Source: Kiloniellaceae bacterium (GTDB lineage: Bacteria; Pseudomonadota; Alphaproteobacteria; Kiloniellales; J153). Taken from it: a stretch of DNA of 64,000 bases. The notes beneath the pieces were generated by a model, which was given only the letters and a program-made list of their open reading frames with translations, ran no database searches and was not told the DNA's origin. Location of the stretch: the NCBI GenBank assembly GCA_021776115.1, contig JAJFGN010000069.1, positions 24,162 to 88,161 on the forward strand, written 5' to 3'. A program made the position numbers and the translations under genes. Below, one piece after another: positions 8,920-18,016 of this stretch. How positions within the stretch are numbered: position 1 is the first letter of the stretch; each line of letters opens with the position of its first letter.

Positions 8920-9960
8920 GTGTCCGCCGGAACAAATAGCGGTATCGACTATCACCCAGCCGAAATGCCGGCGGCGGGCGAGCTCGCGACCCTGGCCGAG
9001 GGTGTGCATTGGCTGCGTATGCCCCTGCCCTTCGCGCTCGACCATATCAACCTCTGGATTCTTGACGAAGACGACGGCTGTACCCTGGTCGATTGCGGCC
9101 TGGCAACGGCCGAGACCCGCGAAGCCTGGGAGGCGGTGTTCCGAGACCCCGCCTTCAAGGGCCCGGTCCAGCGTGTGATCTCGACCCACTTCCACCCCGA
9201 CCATGTGGGCTTGGCGGGCTGGCTATGCGCGCGCTGGGGCGTGCCGTTGTACATGACTCACGCCGAGTGGTTGACCGGCCGCATGATCTCGCTCGATACG
9301 TCGCCGGATTTCGCGCCCCGTCAGATCGAGTTCTATCGCGACGCAGGCTGCGGCGCCGATTTTCTGAGCGCGGTCGAGGCGCGCGGCAATGCCTATGCCG
9401 CCCGGATCAGCCCGATCCCCAATGCGTTCCGTCGCTTGCGCGACGGCGACACCTTGCGGATCGGCGGGCGAGCCTGGCAGGTGATCGTCGGACACGGACA
9501 CGCGCCGGAGCACGCAACCCTCTATTGCGCAGCGCTAGATATGTTGATTTCGGGCGACCAGATCTTGCCGCGCATCTCACCCAATGTCGGGGTCTGGGCC
9601 AACGAGCCGGAGGCCGAACCGTTAAGCGACTTTCTTGGCTCGCTGGAGCGCTTCAAGGCCCTGCCCGCCGATACCTTAATCCTGCCCTCGCACGACCGGC
9701 CCTTTCACGGCCTGCACGCCCGGCTCGACAATCTCGCGGCCCATCACGACGCGCGCCTGGCCGATCTGCTGGCCGCGCTCGACCGGCCCAAAACCGCGAT
9801 GGAGGCGGCCCCGGCCCTGTTCCGCCGGAAACTCGACCATCACCAGACCGGTTTCGCGGTCGGCGAGACCCTAGCGCACCTGCACCTGCTACGCGCCCGC
9901 GGTCAAATCACGCGGACCCGGGACGCAGAGGGGCCATACCGGTATCTGCGCACGGCCTAA
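8920..9960 (+). CDS. MBL-fold metallo-hydrolase
   Basis: A 346-residue metallo-beta-lactamase-fold hydrolase. Metal ligands are visible in STHFHPDHVG (HxHxDH), in a distal His of GHGHAPEHATLY, in the Asp of ISGDQILPR and in the final His of LPSHDRPFHG. Start GTG 8920 was chosen because AGGGAGG lies nine bases upstream; an open frame extends back to 8830 without a ribosome site. A C-terminal helical part (about 250-346) ends LHLLRARGQ, resembling the winged-helix tail of LACTB2-like proteins. The substrate is unknown. Its stop overlaps the convergent HAD gene by 4 bp. Confidence 0.88.
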   Translation: MSAGTNSGIDYHPAEMPAAGELATLAEGVHWLRMPLPFALDHINLWILDEDDGCTLVDCGLATAETREAWEAVFRDPAFKGPVQRVISTHFHPDHVGLAGWLCARWGVPLYMTHAEWLTGRMISLDTSPDFAPRQIEFYRDAGCGADFLSAVEARGNAYAARISPIPNAFRRLRDGDTLRIGGRAWQVIVGHGHAPEHATLYCAALDMLISGDQILPRISPNVGVWANEPEAEPLSDFLGSLERFKALPADTLILPSHDRPFHGLHARLDNLAAHHDARLADLLAALDRPKTAMEAAPALFRRKLDHHQTGFAVGETLAHLHLLRARGQITRTRDAEGPYRYLRTA

Positions 9961-10661
9961 TACCGGTCTAAAACGCTTTCCAGATCGGCGATGCTGTCGA
10001 GCACATGATCGGCCAAGACCTCCAAGTCGCCCCGCTGTCCGGTCCCTGTCAGGACCCCGACCAAAAGCCCCGCGCCCGCCGCCCGGCCCATGGCCAGGTC
10101 GTGCAGGTTGTCGCCGACCACGGCAATTTGCTCCGTGGGCAGGCCTAGCTCATCGCAAAAAGCGTGAACCATCCCAGGTTCCGGCTTCACGCCATGGCCG
10201 CTATCGTAGCCGGCAAAAAAATCGAAATGGCCGAGGACGCCCGACGAGTCCAGGGTCGCCTCAATCCCAGCCACGCTATCGCTGGTCGCGACACCCAACT
10301 TAAGGCCGCGCGCCTTGAGTTGGGTCAGAGTGCGCGCAAGGCCGGGCACCGGCGCGGCGTGGGCACGGCCTTGGGTTTGAAAAATAACGTCGATCTCCGC
10401 CACCAACTCGTTGAGGTCCCAGCCAGGCGCGTGCGCGTGCCAGGCAGCAGCGATCTCGATGGTGTTTCCGGCGGCCAGCACCGCGTTGCCCGCGATTCGG
10501 CCGCTCTCGGGATCGTAGCCGCCGATATGCAGGAGGCGTTCGCACAGACCGGTATCGCCACGCGCTGTGGCCAGAGCGGCGGCCCGATTCGCCGGCATCC
10601 AGGTCGCGGCATAATCGAGCAGGGTTCCGTCTTTGTCGAAGAGGATGCCGCGTATGGTCAT
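9957..10661 (-). CDS. HAD-superfamily phosphatase (Gph-like)
   Basis: A 234-residue haloacid dehalogenase-type hydrolase. Motif I is FDKDGTLLD near the N-terminus, motif II is the Ser/Thr of GVATSDS, the motif III Lys lies in HGVKPEPG, and motif IV is VVGDNLHDLAMG. A helical cap between motifs I and II fits the phosphoglycolate-phosphatase subfamily. Start ATG 10661 places it 17 bp behind choV, so it is probably the last gene of the choline-uptake operon. That context hints at a phosphorylated choline or ethanolamine substrate, but this is inference only. Confidence 0.88.
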   Translation of the reverse strand: MTIRGILFDKDGTLLDYAATWMPANRAAALATARGDTGLCERLLHIGGYDPESGRIAGNAVLAAGNTIEIAAAWHAHAPGWDLNELVAEIDVIFQTQGRAHAAPVPGLARTLTQLKARGLKLGVATSDSVAGIEATLDSSGVLGHFDFFAGYDSGHGVKPEPGMVHAFCDELGLPTEQIAVVGDNLHDLAMGRAAGAGLLVGVLTGTGQRGDLEVLADHVLDSIADLESVLDRY

Positions 10662-10678
10662 GGACCGGGCGGACGCTC

Positions 10679-11899
10679 TTAGGTTGGATGCGGCTGGTGC
10701 GCGGCCAGGTCGGCCTGACGCAGGATGCCCCGATAGATTTCCTCGTCCCCGCATACCCCAACCAACTTGCCGTTATCGACCAGGGCGACCGGGTGTCCGC
10801 TCGCCTGACGCAAACGAATCGCGCCATGCATCGACATGTCGACCGGCCCGACGATGAGGGCCGCACCGACGATTGCCAAGTTGTATAGGGACTCTGAATC
10901 GGCATCGGGATCGAAGTGCATCAGCTTCCCGGCCCGGCCGTCCAGCGTCACGCCCTGCGGCGCGCCATCGCCATCCAGCGTGACCCGGAACCGCCCAGCA
11001 CGATCCAGAAGCACGGAATCGCCATCGCGCTTCAGATCGTCGAGCGCGGTCATGAGCGAGGCGCCGCGCAGAACGTTCAGCGGATTCATATGGGCGACGA
11101 ATTCGGCCACGTATTCGTTGGCCGGATTGAGGACGATCTCCTCCGGCTCCCCGTATTGGACGATCCGGCCTCCCTCCATGATCGCGATGTGGGAGCCGAT
11201 CTTGAGTGCCTCGTCGAGATCGTGACTCACGAAAATGATGGTCTTGCGAAGCGACCTTTGCAGGTCCAGTAACTCATCCTGCAGGTGGTTCCGGATCAGG
11301 GGATCGAGCGCGGAAAAAGGCTCGTCCATCAGCAGGATATCGGCGTCGGTGGCGAAAGCCCGGGCTAGCCCCACACGCTGCTGCATGCCGCCCGACAGCT
11401 CATGCGCATACTTGTCCTTCCATTGGTCCAGGCTAACGAGGCGCAGCTTTTCCTCGACGATCCGCGTGCGCTCCGCCTTCGTCATGCCGCGAAGTTCGAG
11501 GCCGAAACCGACGTTTTCCGCCACGGTCCGCCACGGCAGCAAGGCGAATTGCTGAAACACCATGGCGATCCGGTTCATGCGCAGACGCCGGAGGGTCGCG
11601 GGATCGCAGCTCGCAACGTCGACGGTCGTTTCGCCGTCCTTGACCAAAACCTGCCCCCGGCTGGTCTCGTTCAAGCCGTTGACGCAGCGCAGAAGCGTGG
11701 ACTTGCCGGAGCCGGACAGACCCATCAAGACACAGATCTCGCCTTCTTCGATGGCGATTGACGCCCCGGCGACGCCGACCACGCTGCCGGTCTCCGCCAG
11801 GATCGCGTCGCGATCACGCCCCTGGTCGAGCAGCGTCAGCGCGCGCCGCGGATCTTTGCCGAAGATGACATCGACGTCGCGGAACTCAACCACGGCCAT
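10679..11899 (-). CDS. choV: Choline/betaine ABC transporter ATP-binding protein
   Basis: A 406-residue ABC ATPase of the ProV/ChoV type that powers osmolyte uptake at the inner membrane. The Walker A GLSGSGKST, Q-loop VFQQFALLP, signature LSGGMQQR, Walker B ILLMDEP and switch His in VSHD are all intact. After the nucleotide-binding domain comes a C-terminal region with a CBS-like tail (about 290-400), as expected for ProV-type subunits. It starts 3 bp after the permease stop, and the gene order binding protein, permease, ATPase matches the choXWV operon known in rhizobia. Confidence 0.93.
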   Translation of the reverse strand: MAVVEFRDVDVIFGKDPRRALTLLDQGRDRDAILAETGSVVGVAGASIAIEEGEICVLMGLSGSGKSTLLRCVNGLNETSRGQVLVKDGETTVDVASCDPATLRRLRMNRIAMVFQQFALLPWRTVAENVGFGLELRGMTKAERTRIVEEKLRLVSLDQWKDKYAHELSGGMQQRVGLARAFATDADILLMDEPFSALDPLIRNHLQDELLDLQRSLRKTIIFVSHDLDEALKIGSHIAIMEGGRIVQYGEPEEIVLNPANEYVAEFVAHMNPLNVLRGASLMTALDDLKRDGDSVLLDRAGRFRVTLDGDGAPQGVTLDGRAGKLMHFDPDADSESLYNLAIVGAALIVGPVDMSMHGAIRLRQASGHPVALVDNGKLVGVCGDEEIYRGILRQADLAAHQPHPT

Positions 11900-11902
11900 G
11901 GT

Positions 11903-12751
11903 CTAGTTCCCCTCGCCCTTGGGTTCGCGCTGCTTGCAGATCCGATCCAGCAGGATGGCCACGATAACGATTGCCAAACCGGCTTCGAAGCCTTTGGCGA
12001 TGTTGACCGTGTTGAGCGCTCGCACCACTGGCTTGCCCAAACCGTCGGCGCCGACCAAGGCCGCGATCACGACCATCGACAGAGACAGCATGATGCACTG
12101 CGTCAGTCCGGCCATGATCGTCGGCATGGCATGTGGCAACTCGACCTTCCAGAGCAACTGGCGCTTGGTCGCGCCGAAAGACTGGCCCGCCTCAATCAAC
12201 GGCGTCGGTACCGAGGACACACCCAAGTGCGTCAGGCGAATGGGCGCGGGTATCGCGAAAATCACGGTCGAGATGAGCCCGGGCACGACCCCCAGGCCAA
12301 ACAGGATCAGGGTCGGAATCAAATAGACGAAGGTCGGAATCGTCTGCATCAGGTCCAGAACCGGACGTAATCCCGTATAGAGCCAGGGCCGGTGGGCAGC
12401 GGCGATACCGACCGGCACGCCGATCGCCATACACACCGCCGTGGAGAACACAACGAGCGACAGGGTCTCGATGGTCTCTTCCCAATAGCCAAGATTTATG
12501 ATGAGTAACAACGCCCCGATCATAGCCAGGGCCATTTTCCAGGACCGGTGCAGCCCGTAGGCCAGGGCCGCGATCAGGGCGACCAGAACAAGCGGCGGGA
12601 ACCATTGGAGCACATCGATCAGACCTTCGATCAAGAAGCCAAGAACGTCTGCTATAAGATTGAAAACCCAGGCCGCATGATCGTTGAGAAAATCGACGAA
12701 GGCGCGAATCCACTGACCCAGCGGAATCTTATTGTCAGTCAACCATTCCAT
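11903..12751 (-). CDS. choW: Choline/betaine ABC transporter permease
   Basis: A 282-residue inner-membrane permease of the ProW family. About six to seven hydrophobic segments are seen, with the BPD-transport coupling motif EAGQSFGATKRQLLWKVELP lying before the last helices. It would form the channel dimer bound by ChoV. An amphipathic N-terminal stretch (residues 1-45) precedes the first helix, as in other ProW proteins. It is separated from choX by 93 bp holding a terminator-like hairpin, and joined to choV by only 3 bp. Confidence 0.93.
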   Translation of the reverse strand: MEWLTDNKIPLGQWIRAFVDFLNDHAAWVFNLIADVLGFLIEGLIDVLQWFPPLVLVALIAALAYGLHRSWKMALAMIGALLLIINLGYWEETIETLSLVVFSTAVCMAIGVPVGIAAAHRPWLYTGLRPVLDLMQTIPTFVYLIPTLILFGLGVVPGLISTVIFAIPAPIRLTHLGVSSVPTPLIEAGQSFGATKRQLLWKVELPHAMPTIMAGLTQCIMLSLSMVVIAALVGADGLGKPVVRALNTVNIAKGFEAGLAIVIVAILLDRICKQREPKGEGN

Positions 12752-12800
12752 GACGCCCCCGGCCTAAGGATGCTGTCGCGTATCCTCAGCAAAACGAAAA

Positions 12801-12828
12801 GCGGCCAGACCGCGACGAGTCTGGCCGC
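12801..12828 (-). terminator. Terminator-like hairpin between choX and choW
   Basis: Perfect 10-bp inverted repeat GCGGCCAGAC / GTCTGGCCGC (12801-12810 and 12819-12828) with an 8-base loop. On the minus strand it is followed by TTTTCGTTTT, and the stem can be extended by AAAA/TTTT pairing past a small bulge. It lies 16 bp after the choX stop, so it probably lets most transcripts end after the binding protein while some read through into choW-choV. Confidence 0.75.
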
Positions 12829-12844
12829 GCCTTTTCGCTTTTGG

Positions 12845-13804
12845 TTAGAGCCCTAAGTGTGACTTGGCCGCGGCCAGTCCATCCTTGCCATCCAAGGTCG
12901 TAACACCGTCTAGCCACTTGTTCAGAACCGATGGGTTTTTCTGAAGCCAGGCTTTGGCAGCATCGTCCGGCTCTACGCTATCGTTCAGAATCGCGCCCAT
13001 GATCTCGTTTTCCATGGCCAGCGTGAACTCCAAATTCGACAGCAGCTTGCCAACGTTCGGGCAGTCCGCGCTATAGCCCTTGCGGGTGTTGGTGAAGACC
13101 GTCGCGCCACCGAAGTTGGGGCCAAACCAGTCGTCGCCACCCGAGAGATAGACCATCTCGAAGTTAGCGTTCATCGGATGCGGCTCCCACCCGAGGAACA
13201 CCACAGGGTCCTTGCTGCGCACCGAGCGGGCGACTTGTGCCAGCATGCCCTGCTCCGAGGATTCCACAACCGAGAAGCCTTTCAAGCCGAAAGCGTTGTC
13301 GTCGATCATGCTCTGGATCAGGCGGTTGCCGTCGTTGCCCGGCTCAATCCCGTAAATTTTTCCGTCCAGCTTGTCCTTGAACTTGGCAATGTCGGCAAAG
13401 CTCTTGAGACCCGCGTCCGCCGTCGCTCTGTTGACGGCCAAGGTATACTTGGCACCTTCCAGATTCGCTTTCTCTAGTACCGTAACCGAGCCGTCATCTC
13501 GGTAAGGCGCGAGATCGGCCTCCATGGTCGGCATCCAATTACCGAGGAATACGTCGATGTCGCCATTCTTCATGCTGGCATAAGTTACCGGCACCGACAG
13601 AATCTGGGCCTTCGGCTTATAGCCTAGCCCCTCGAGGACGACGGAAGTCGCCGCGGTCGTCGCCGTGATATCGGTCCAGCCGACGTCGGAAAATCGGACT
13701 TCCTTGCACGCCGCCGGGTCGGCCGCCTGAGCCGCCGGTGCCGCCAGCAAGGCGCCCGAGACCGCCCCCAGGGCCAAAAAACTCCTTAGTGTCATTGCAG
13801 TCAT
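12845..13804 (-). CDS. choX: Choline ABC transporter periplasmic binding protein
   Basis: A 319-residue periplasmic solute-binding protein (OpuAC family). Start ATG 13804 is set by GCAGGAGG just upstream; a signal peptide spans residues 1-27 (ends AQA). Aromatic-cage residues known for ChoX are present in context: Trp43 and Asp45 in SDVGWTDI, Trp90 in GNWMPTM, Tyr120 in AKYTLAV and Trp206 in LGWEPHPMN. This conservation makes choline, rather than glycine betaine alone, the likely ligand. First gene of choX-choW-choV-HAD. A 170-bp gap upstream should hold the promoter; no operator was recognised in it. Confidence 0.93.
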   Translation of the reverse strand: MTAMTLRSFLALGAVSGALLAAPAAQAADPAACKEVRFSDVGWTDITATTAATSVVLEGLGYKPKAQILSVPVTYASMKNGDIDVFLGNWMPTMEADLAPYRDDGSVTVLEKANLEGAKYTLAVNRATADAGLKSFADIAKFKDKLDGKIYGIEPGNDGNRLIQSMIDDNAFGLKGFSVVESSEQGMLAQVARSVRSKDPVVFLGWEPHPMNANFEMVYLSGGDDWFGPNFGGATVFTNTRKGYSADCPNVGKLLSNLEFTLAMENEIMGAILNDSVEPDDAAKAWLQKNPSVLNKWLDGVTTLDGKDGLAAAKSHLGL

Positions 13805-13974
13805 TTCGATCTTGCCTCCTGCTTTTTTCATTTTGCGCCGCCACACAAGCGTTCTAAACGCGAATTGAACGGCGAAACTTCCCCAAGATCAATGACAATG
13901 CGCCGCGCACCGCTCGGCTAGCCACTCAGCGCCGCTTTCAAGCGCTATCGCGCCGAGGCCGGAATCCACGGGTT

Positions 13975-14607
13975 TTATGTAACGCCGCGGCGCGGATCGG
14001 CCAGGGCGACGGCGCTGGCGCTGAACAGATAGAATCCGGCCGCGGCCCGGTTGAACAGACGCAGCCGCTTGACCGAAGTAAGGAGGCGGCCCAGCGGCGC
14101 CCCCAGGATCACCCAACCGCAGTATATAATAAGAACGATCCCGCTCGCCGTCGGCATGAGGATCGCGAGCTGCGGCGCCAGCGGTTGTTCCGGCGCAATG
14201 GATTGAGTGAATACCGCCAGGTACATCAGGGCGGCCTTGGGATTACTCATCGAAACGAGAAAGCCGCGCCTCAACAAATGCGTGCGCCCGGCCGGAATCT
14301 TTGCACTCCCCCGCAACTCCCGTACTGGTGCACGCCAGAGTGCCACCCCCATCCAAAGTAGGTAAGCCACGCCAAGCCACTTCATGAGGTAGAATACCTC
14401 GGCATAGGCGAGCAGAAGCACCCCGAAACCGAACGCCGCCACCAGTGAATGCGCAACACTCGCCAAGGTGATCCCGAGGGCGACCCAGAGCCCGCGACCC
14501 GGACCATGCGAGACGGAGGCGGTCACGCAAGTCACGGCATTGGGCCCAACCGGAAGGCCGACAGCGATCCAAATCGCGACGAAGGCTAGCCATTCGTTCA
14601 AGGTCAT
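13975..14607 (-). CDS. LysE/RhtB-family amino-acid exporter
   Basis: A 210-residue inner-membrane exporter with about six hydrophobic helices. The LysE family signature is visible near the N-terminus (VGLPVGPNAVTCVTASVSHG), as is the conserved SMSNPKAALMYLAVF in the middle. Members export basic or neutral amino acids or their analogues; the substrate is not evident. It is divergently transcribed from the ArsR-type regulator with a 103-bp intergenic region, so that regulator is a plausible controller. Confidence 0.88.
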   Translation of the reverse strand: MTLNEWLAFVAIWIAVGLPVGPNAVTCVTASVSHGPGRGLWVALGITLASVAHSLVAAFGFGVLLLAYAEVFYLMKWLGVAYLLWMGVALWRAPVRELRGSAKIPAGRTHLLRRGFLVSMSNPKAALMYLAVFTQSIAPEQPLAPQLAILMPTASGIVLIIYCGWVILGAPLGRLLTSVKRLRLFNRAAAGFYLFSASAVALADPRRGVT

Positions 14608-14710
14608 GTCCGAGGATTTCCTTTCGTTTGCACCGGCGCTCGTTACTTTGGCCAGGATCGGCTCCGCCCTGGCTCTTGTCGAGCCGGAACGCTTCGCCTA
14701 TGATCGAAGT

Positions 14711-15415
14711 ATGGTTGAAGGACCCTATATCGCCGAGGCTGGCGCCCTGATCGGAGACCCAGCGCGCGCCAATATCCTCATTGCCTTGATGGACGGCAAG
14801 GCACGGACCGCGACCGAGCTTGCCTATGTCGCGGGGGTTTCGCCGCAGACAACCAGCAGTCATTTAGCCAAGCTGGTCGAGGGGCGCTTCTTGGCCATGG
14901 CCCGGCAAGGGCGCCACCGCTATTACCGTATCGCCACGCCCCAAGTTGCCGAAGCCATAGAGGTCTTGACCCGGTTAGCCAACGATGGCCCGCGCCGTTA
15001 TCGCAGGCCAGGGCCGCGCGACGAGGCCATGAGGGCGGCTCGGCTTTGCTACGATCACTTCGCTGGGCGCTTGGGCGTCATGCTAGCCGACGCCCTGACC
15101 GTGCAGGGATACCTAACTCCCCAAGGCAATGACTATACCGTAACGGCGGCCGGCAAGGTGTTCTTCGCTGACTTCGGCGTCGATCTCACCGCAGCGCGAG
15201 GGCGCAGACGGGCCTTCGCCCGGTCCTGCATCGACTGGAGCGAGCGCCGCCGCCATGTCGCGGGCGCCGTTGGCGCCGCTTTGGCAGCTAGATGTATCGA
15301 GCTCGGATGGGTCAAGCAGGTACGCGACAGCCGCACCCTCGACATCACTGAGACTGGGCACAAGGGTCTTCTCGATACCTTTGGCCTGATCCTCAGCGTC
15401 AGGCAGGCGGCCTGA
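14711..15415 (+). CDS. ArsR-type winged-helix transcriptional regulator
   Basis: A 234-residue protein with an N-terminal ArsR-like winged helix (about residues 10-90). The recognition region reads TATELAYVAGVSPQTTSSHLAKL, here noted as positions 32-54, followed by the wing RQGRHRYYRIA. No CxC metal motif is seen in the recognition helix, so it is not an arsenic-type metal sensor of the classic kind. The C-terminal 140 residues are longer than in typical ArsR proteins and could bind a ligand. ATG 14711 was preferred to upstream in-frame starts that overlap the divergent LysE gene. betA follows after 72 bp. Confidence 0.82.
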   Translation: MVEGPYIAEAGALIGDPARANILIALMDGKARTATELAYVAGVSPQTTSSHLAKLVEGRFLAMARQGRHRYYRIATPQVAEAIEVLTRLANDGPRRYRRPGPRDEAMRAARLCYDHFAGRLGVMLADALTVQGYLTPQGNDYTVTAAGKVFFADFGVDLTAARGRRRAFARSCIDWSERRRHVAGAVGAALAARCIELGWVKQVRDSRTLDITETGHKGLLDTFGLILSVRQAA

Positions 15416-15487
15416 GGCTTGCTCCCACCCGCTTGAAGCGGCTAAGAGGAAACCTCGCCGCGGGACAAATTCGACAGCAGCCGGCCT

Positions 15488-17155
15488 ATGCCCAACACAG
15501 AAATTTTCGATTACATCATTGTCGGCGCCGGGTCGGCTGGTTGCGTTCTCGCCAACCGCCTGAGCGAAGACGCCAAGGCGACGGTGCTGCTGATCGAGGC
15601 CGGCGGATCGGACCGCAGCATCTTCGTACAGATGCCGACCGCGCTCTCGATTCCCATGAACATGCGGCGCTTCAACTGGTTCTTCGAATCGGAGCCTGAG
15701 CCCTTCATGGACGGCCGACGTCTGCACTGCCCGCGCGGCAAGGGGCTGGGCGGCTCGTCCTCGATCAATGGCATGGTCTACGTCTGTGGTCATGCTTGCG
15801 ACTTCGACGAGTGGGAAGAGCACGGCGCAACCGGCTGGGCTTATCGCGACTGCCTGCCCTATTTCCGCCGAGCAGAAACTTGGAAGGGAGGCGCGAACGC
15901 CTATCGTGGCGGCGAAGGTCCCTTGGCCACCTGCAACGGCAACGAGATGAAGAACCCGCTCTACCGCGCCTTCATCGAGGCAGGGCGGCAAGCCGGATAC
16001 CCCGAAACCCAAGATTACAACGGCGAACAGCAGGAAGGCTTCGGCGCGATGCACATGACCGTCAAGGACGGTGTGCGCAGCTCTGCCTCCAGAGCTTACT
16101 TAGACCCGGCCCGGTCCCGACCCAATATGAAGGTCATCACCGGCGCGCTGACACATCGTGTTGTGTTGGATGGGCGACGCGCGATCGGCGTTGAGTACGA
16201 GCGGGGCCGCCAAACCATCGTCGCGCACGCCCGGCGCGAAGTGATCCTTTCCGCCGGCTCGATCGGCTCGCCCGTATTGCTGCAAGTCTCCGGTATCGGG
16301 CCGGCAGAGATCTTGAGAGACGCAAACGTGCCGGTCGTCCACGACTTGCCCGGCGTCGGCGAGAATCTCCAAGACCATCTGGAGGTCTATTTCCAGTACC
16401 GCTGCACCCAACCGATCACGCTGAACGGCCAACTCGATCTCTGGCACAAGTTCCTGATTGGGGCGCGCTGGATCCTGTTCAAGGACGGCCTGGGCGCGAC
16501 CAACCACTTTGAATCCTGCGCCTTCATCCGTTCGCGTGCCGGGCTCAAGTGGCCGGATATCCAGTACCACTTCCTGCCCGCCGCCATGCGTTACGACGGC
16601 AACGCGGCCTTCAAGGGTCACGGCTTTCAGGTTCACGTCGGCCCGAACAAGCCGAAAAGCCGGGGCCACGTCCGCATCGCCTCGCCCGACCCGCGCGCCA
16701 AGCCGCGCATCCTGTTCAATTACCTGGAACACGCCGACGACCGGGCGGCCTTTCGCGCCTCGATCCGCCTGACCCGCGGGATCATCGGCCAACGGGCCTT
16801 CGATCCCTATCGCGGCCCGGAGATCCAGCCGGGCGCGGAGATCGCCGAGGACGAGGCCATCGATGCCTGGATCCGGCAGAATGCCGAGAGTGCCTATCAC
16901 CCCTCCTGCACCTGCAAGATCGGCGCGGCGAACGATCCGATGGCCGTGCTCGATCCCGAGTGCCGGGTCCGCGGCATCGAGGGTTTACGCGTCGTCGACT
17001 CCTCGATCTTTCCGACCATCACCAACGGCAACCTCAACGCGCCAAGCATCATGGTCGGGGAGAAGGCCGCCGACATCATCCTCGGCCGCGCACCGCTTGC
17101 TCCCTCCAAAGCCCCGGTCGCGATCGTGCCGGAGTGGGAGACGAAGCAGAGGTAG
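15488..17155 (+). CDS. betA: Choline dehydrogenase-type GMC oxidoreductase
   Basis: FAD-dependent GMC oxidoreductase of 555 residues, most like choline dehydrogenase (choline to betaine aldehyde and on to betaine). Seen: the Rossmann start [20 protein letters not shown], the GMC signature 1 region [14 protein letters not shown], signature 2 [28 protein letters not shown], and the C-terminal catalytic area with [11 protein letters not shown] and [18 protein letters not shown]. The nearby choXWV operon supports choline as substrate. No betaine-aldehyde dehydrogenase (betB) or BetI regulator is in the neighbourhood. Confidence 0.88.
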   Translation: MPNTEIFDYIIVGAGSAGCVLANRLSEDAKATVLLIEAGGSDRSIFVQMPTALSIPMNMRRFNWFFESEPEPFMDGRRLHCPRGKGLGGSSSINGMVYVCGHACDFDEWEEHGATGWAYRDCLPYFRRAETWKGGANAYRGGEGPLATCNGNEMKNPLYRAFIEAGRQAGYPETQDYNGEQQEGFGAMHMTVKDGVRSSASRAYLDPARSRPNMKVITGALTHRVVLDGRRAIGVEYERGRQTIVAHARREVILSAGSIGSPVLLQVSGIGPAEILRDANVPVVHDLPGVGENLQDHLEVYFQYRCTQPITLNGQLDLWHKFLIGARWILFKDGLGATNHFESCAFIRSRAGLKWPDIQYHFLPAAMRYDGNAAFKGHGFQVHVGPNKPKSRGHVRIASPDPRAKPRILFNYLEHADDRAAFRASIRLTRGIIGQRAFDPYRGPEIQPGAEIAEDEAIDAWIRQNAESAYHPSCTCKIGAANDPMAVLDPECRVRGIEGLRVVDSSIFPTITNGNLNAPSIMVGEKAADIILGRAPLAPSKAPVAIVPEWETKQR

Positions 17156-17176
17156 GCTCTTTAGTTGGCGTCAACT

Positions 17177-18007
17177 CTATGCACAGAGGAATCCTATTAC
17201 GGCGCCCAAGTTAGATTCTGAGGCCACAAGTTTCCGTTCGAAACTTGTCCACAACAGTTTTGCCGCTTCACTACCTTTGACACCAAATCTTGACAAACCC
17301 TTTTCCACTATGCAAAAGGCGTCCTTCCCGTGAAGGATTTGGTTGTTGGGGATTTCCTTAAATTCTTCCTCGAGATTTTTGACTTCAATCGCGATGTCTG
17401 ACGCATGGGTGAGACTAATATCTACATTTTGTAAAAGGGCTCTTATGTAGGCGTTTAACTGTAATTCTATTGCGCCATCGTTCAATTTTAGAAATCTATT
17501 TAGTACCGTATTCTGGAAGGGTAGATTCAGATCCCTTTTTTCAGATAAAAGACGCAAGAACCCGAGCTTTCGACCTAAACGATAAATTGTTTGAAGAAGA
17601 TCATCTGCCCTTAACTTCTCGGTCGCAACGCCTACTCGCAGCACCTTGTCAAGGCACTCAACTCGAATCACATACCCTTCCAGATCGCGACCATCCGTCA
17701 ACCAAACAAGTTTCGGAGTCGCATGGTTCAGAATGCGATCAAAATCAGCATCAGCAAAAAATTTAGTCGACTCGACCTTCCCGTCAAGAAATTCTGCAAA
17801 TTTTAGCAACCGCATACGGTTGCCCCCGTAGCTTGTATTCGGCAATTTTACAGTATCAATTTCGAGTATTGTAGAATTTGGATTTTTGTTGTCGCTAACT
17901 AACCAGCTCAAGAAAAGTCTATCACGTGGGCCTTCGACGTAAACTTGGCGTCGCTCAGGGTCCATCTTCATAGCAACGAGAATAGACTCAGGATCTCGCC
18001 TAATCAT
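17177..18007 (-). CDS. ariB: DUF4435 (TOPRIM-like) protein, AriB-like effector of a PARIS-type defence pair
   Basis: A 276-residue protein with DUF4435 hallmarks: an N-terminal acidic TOPRIM-type motif YVEGPRDRLFL (Glu25), a DxD-type motif FFADADFD (Asp86 and Asp88) and the family element LTDGRDLEGYVI (104-114). In the described PARIS system, AriB is a DUF4435 TOPRIM nuclease held by the AriA ATPase and released during phage infection to cleave host tRNA. Here it follows the ATPase gene by 9 bp in the canonical AriA-AriB order. The gene is AT-rich beside its neighbours (17401-17460 has 23 G/C in 60). Assignment is from motifs and architecture; other AAA plus DUF4435 pairs exist. Confidence 0.68.
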   Translation of the reverse strand: MIRRDPESILVAMKMDPERRQVYVEGPRDRLFLSWLVSDNKNPNSTILEIDTVKLPNTSYGGNRMRLLKFAEFLDGKVESTKFFADADFDRILNHATPKLVWLTDGRDLEGYVIRVECLDKVLRVGVATEKLRADDLLQTIYRLGRKLGFLRLLSEKRDLNLPFQNTVLNRFLKLNDGAIELQLNAYIRALLQNVDISLTHASDIAIEVKNLEEEFKEIPNNQILHGKDAFCIVEKGLSRFGVKGSEAAKLLWTSFERKLVASESNLGAVIGFLCA

Positions 18008-18016
18008 TTACCAGCC

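Noticed and set aside
9093..9971. Open frame of 292 codons in a second plus frame
   Set aside because: It is the +1 shadow of the MBL-fold gene; it is Arg/Pro-rich and lacks motifs.
15113..16054. Open frame of 313 codons on the minus strand
   Set aside because: It lies opposite the end of the ArsR-type gene and the start of betA, both well supported, and shows no family features.
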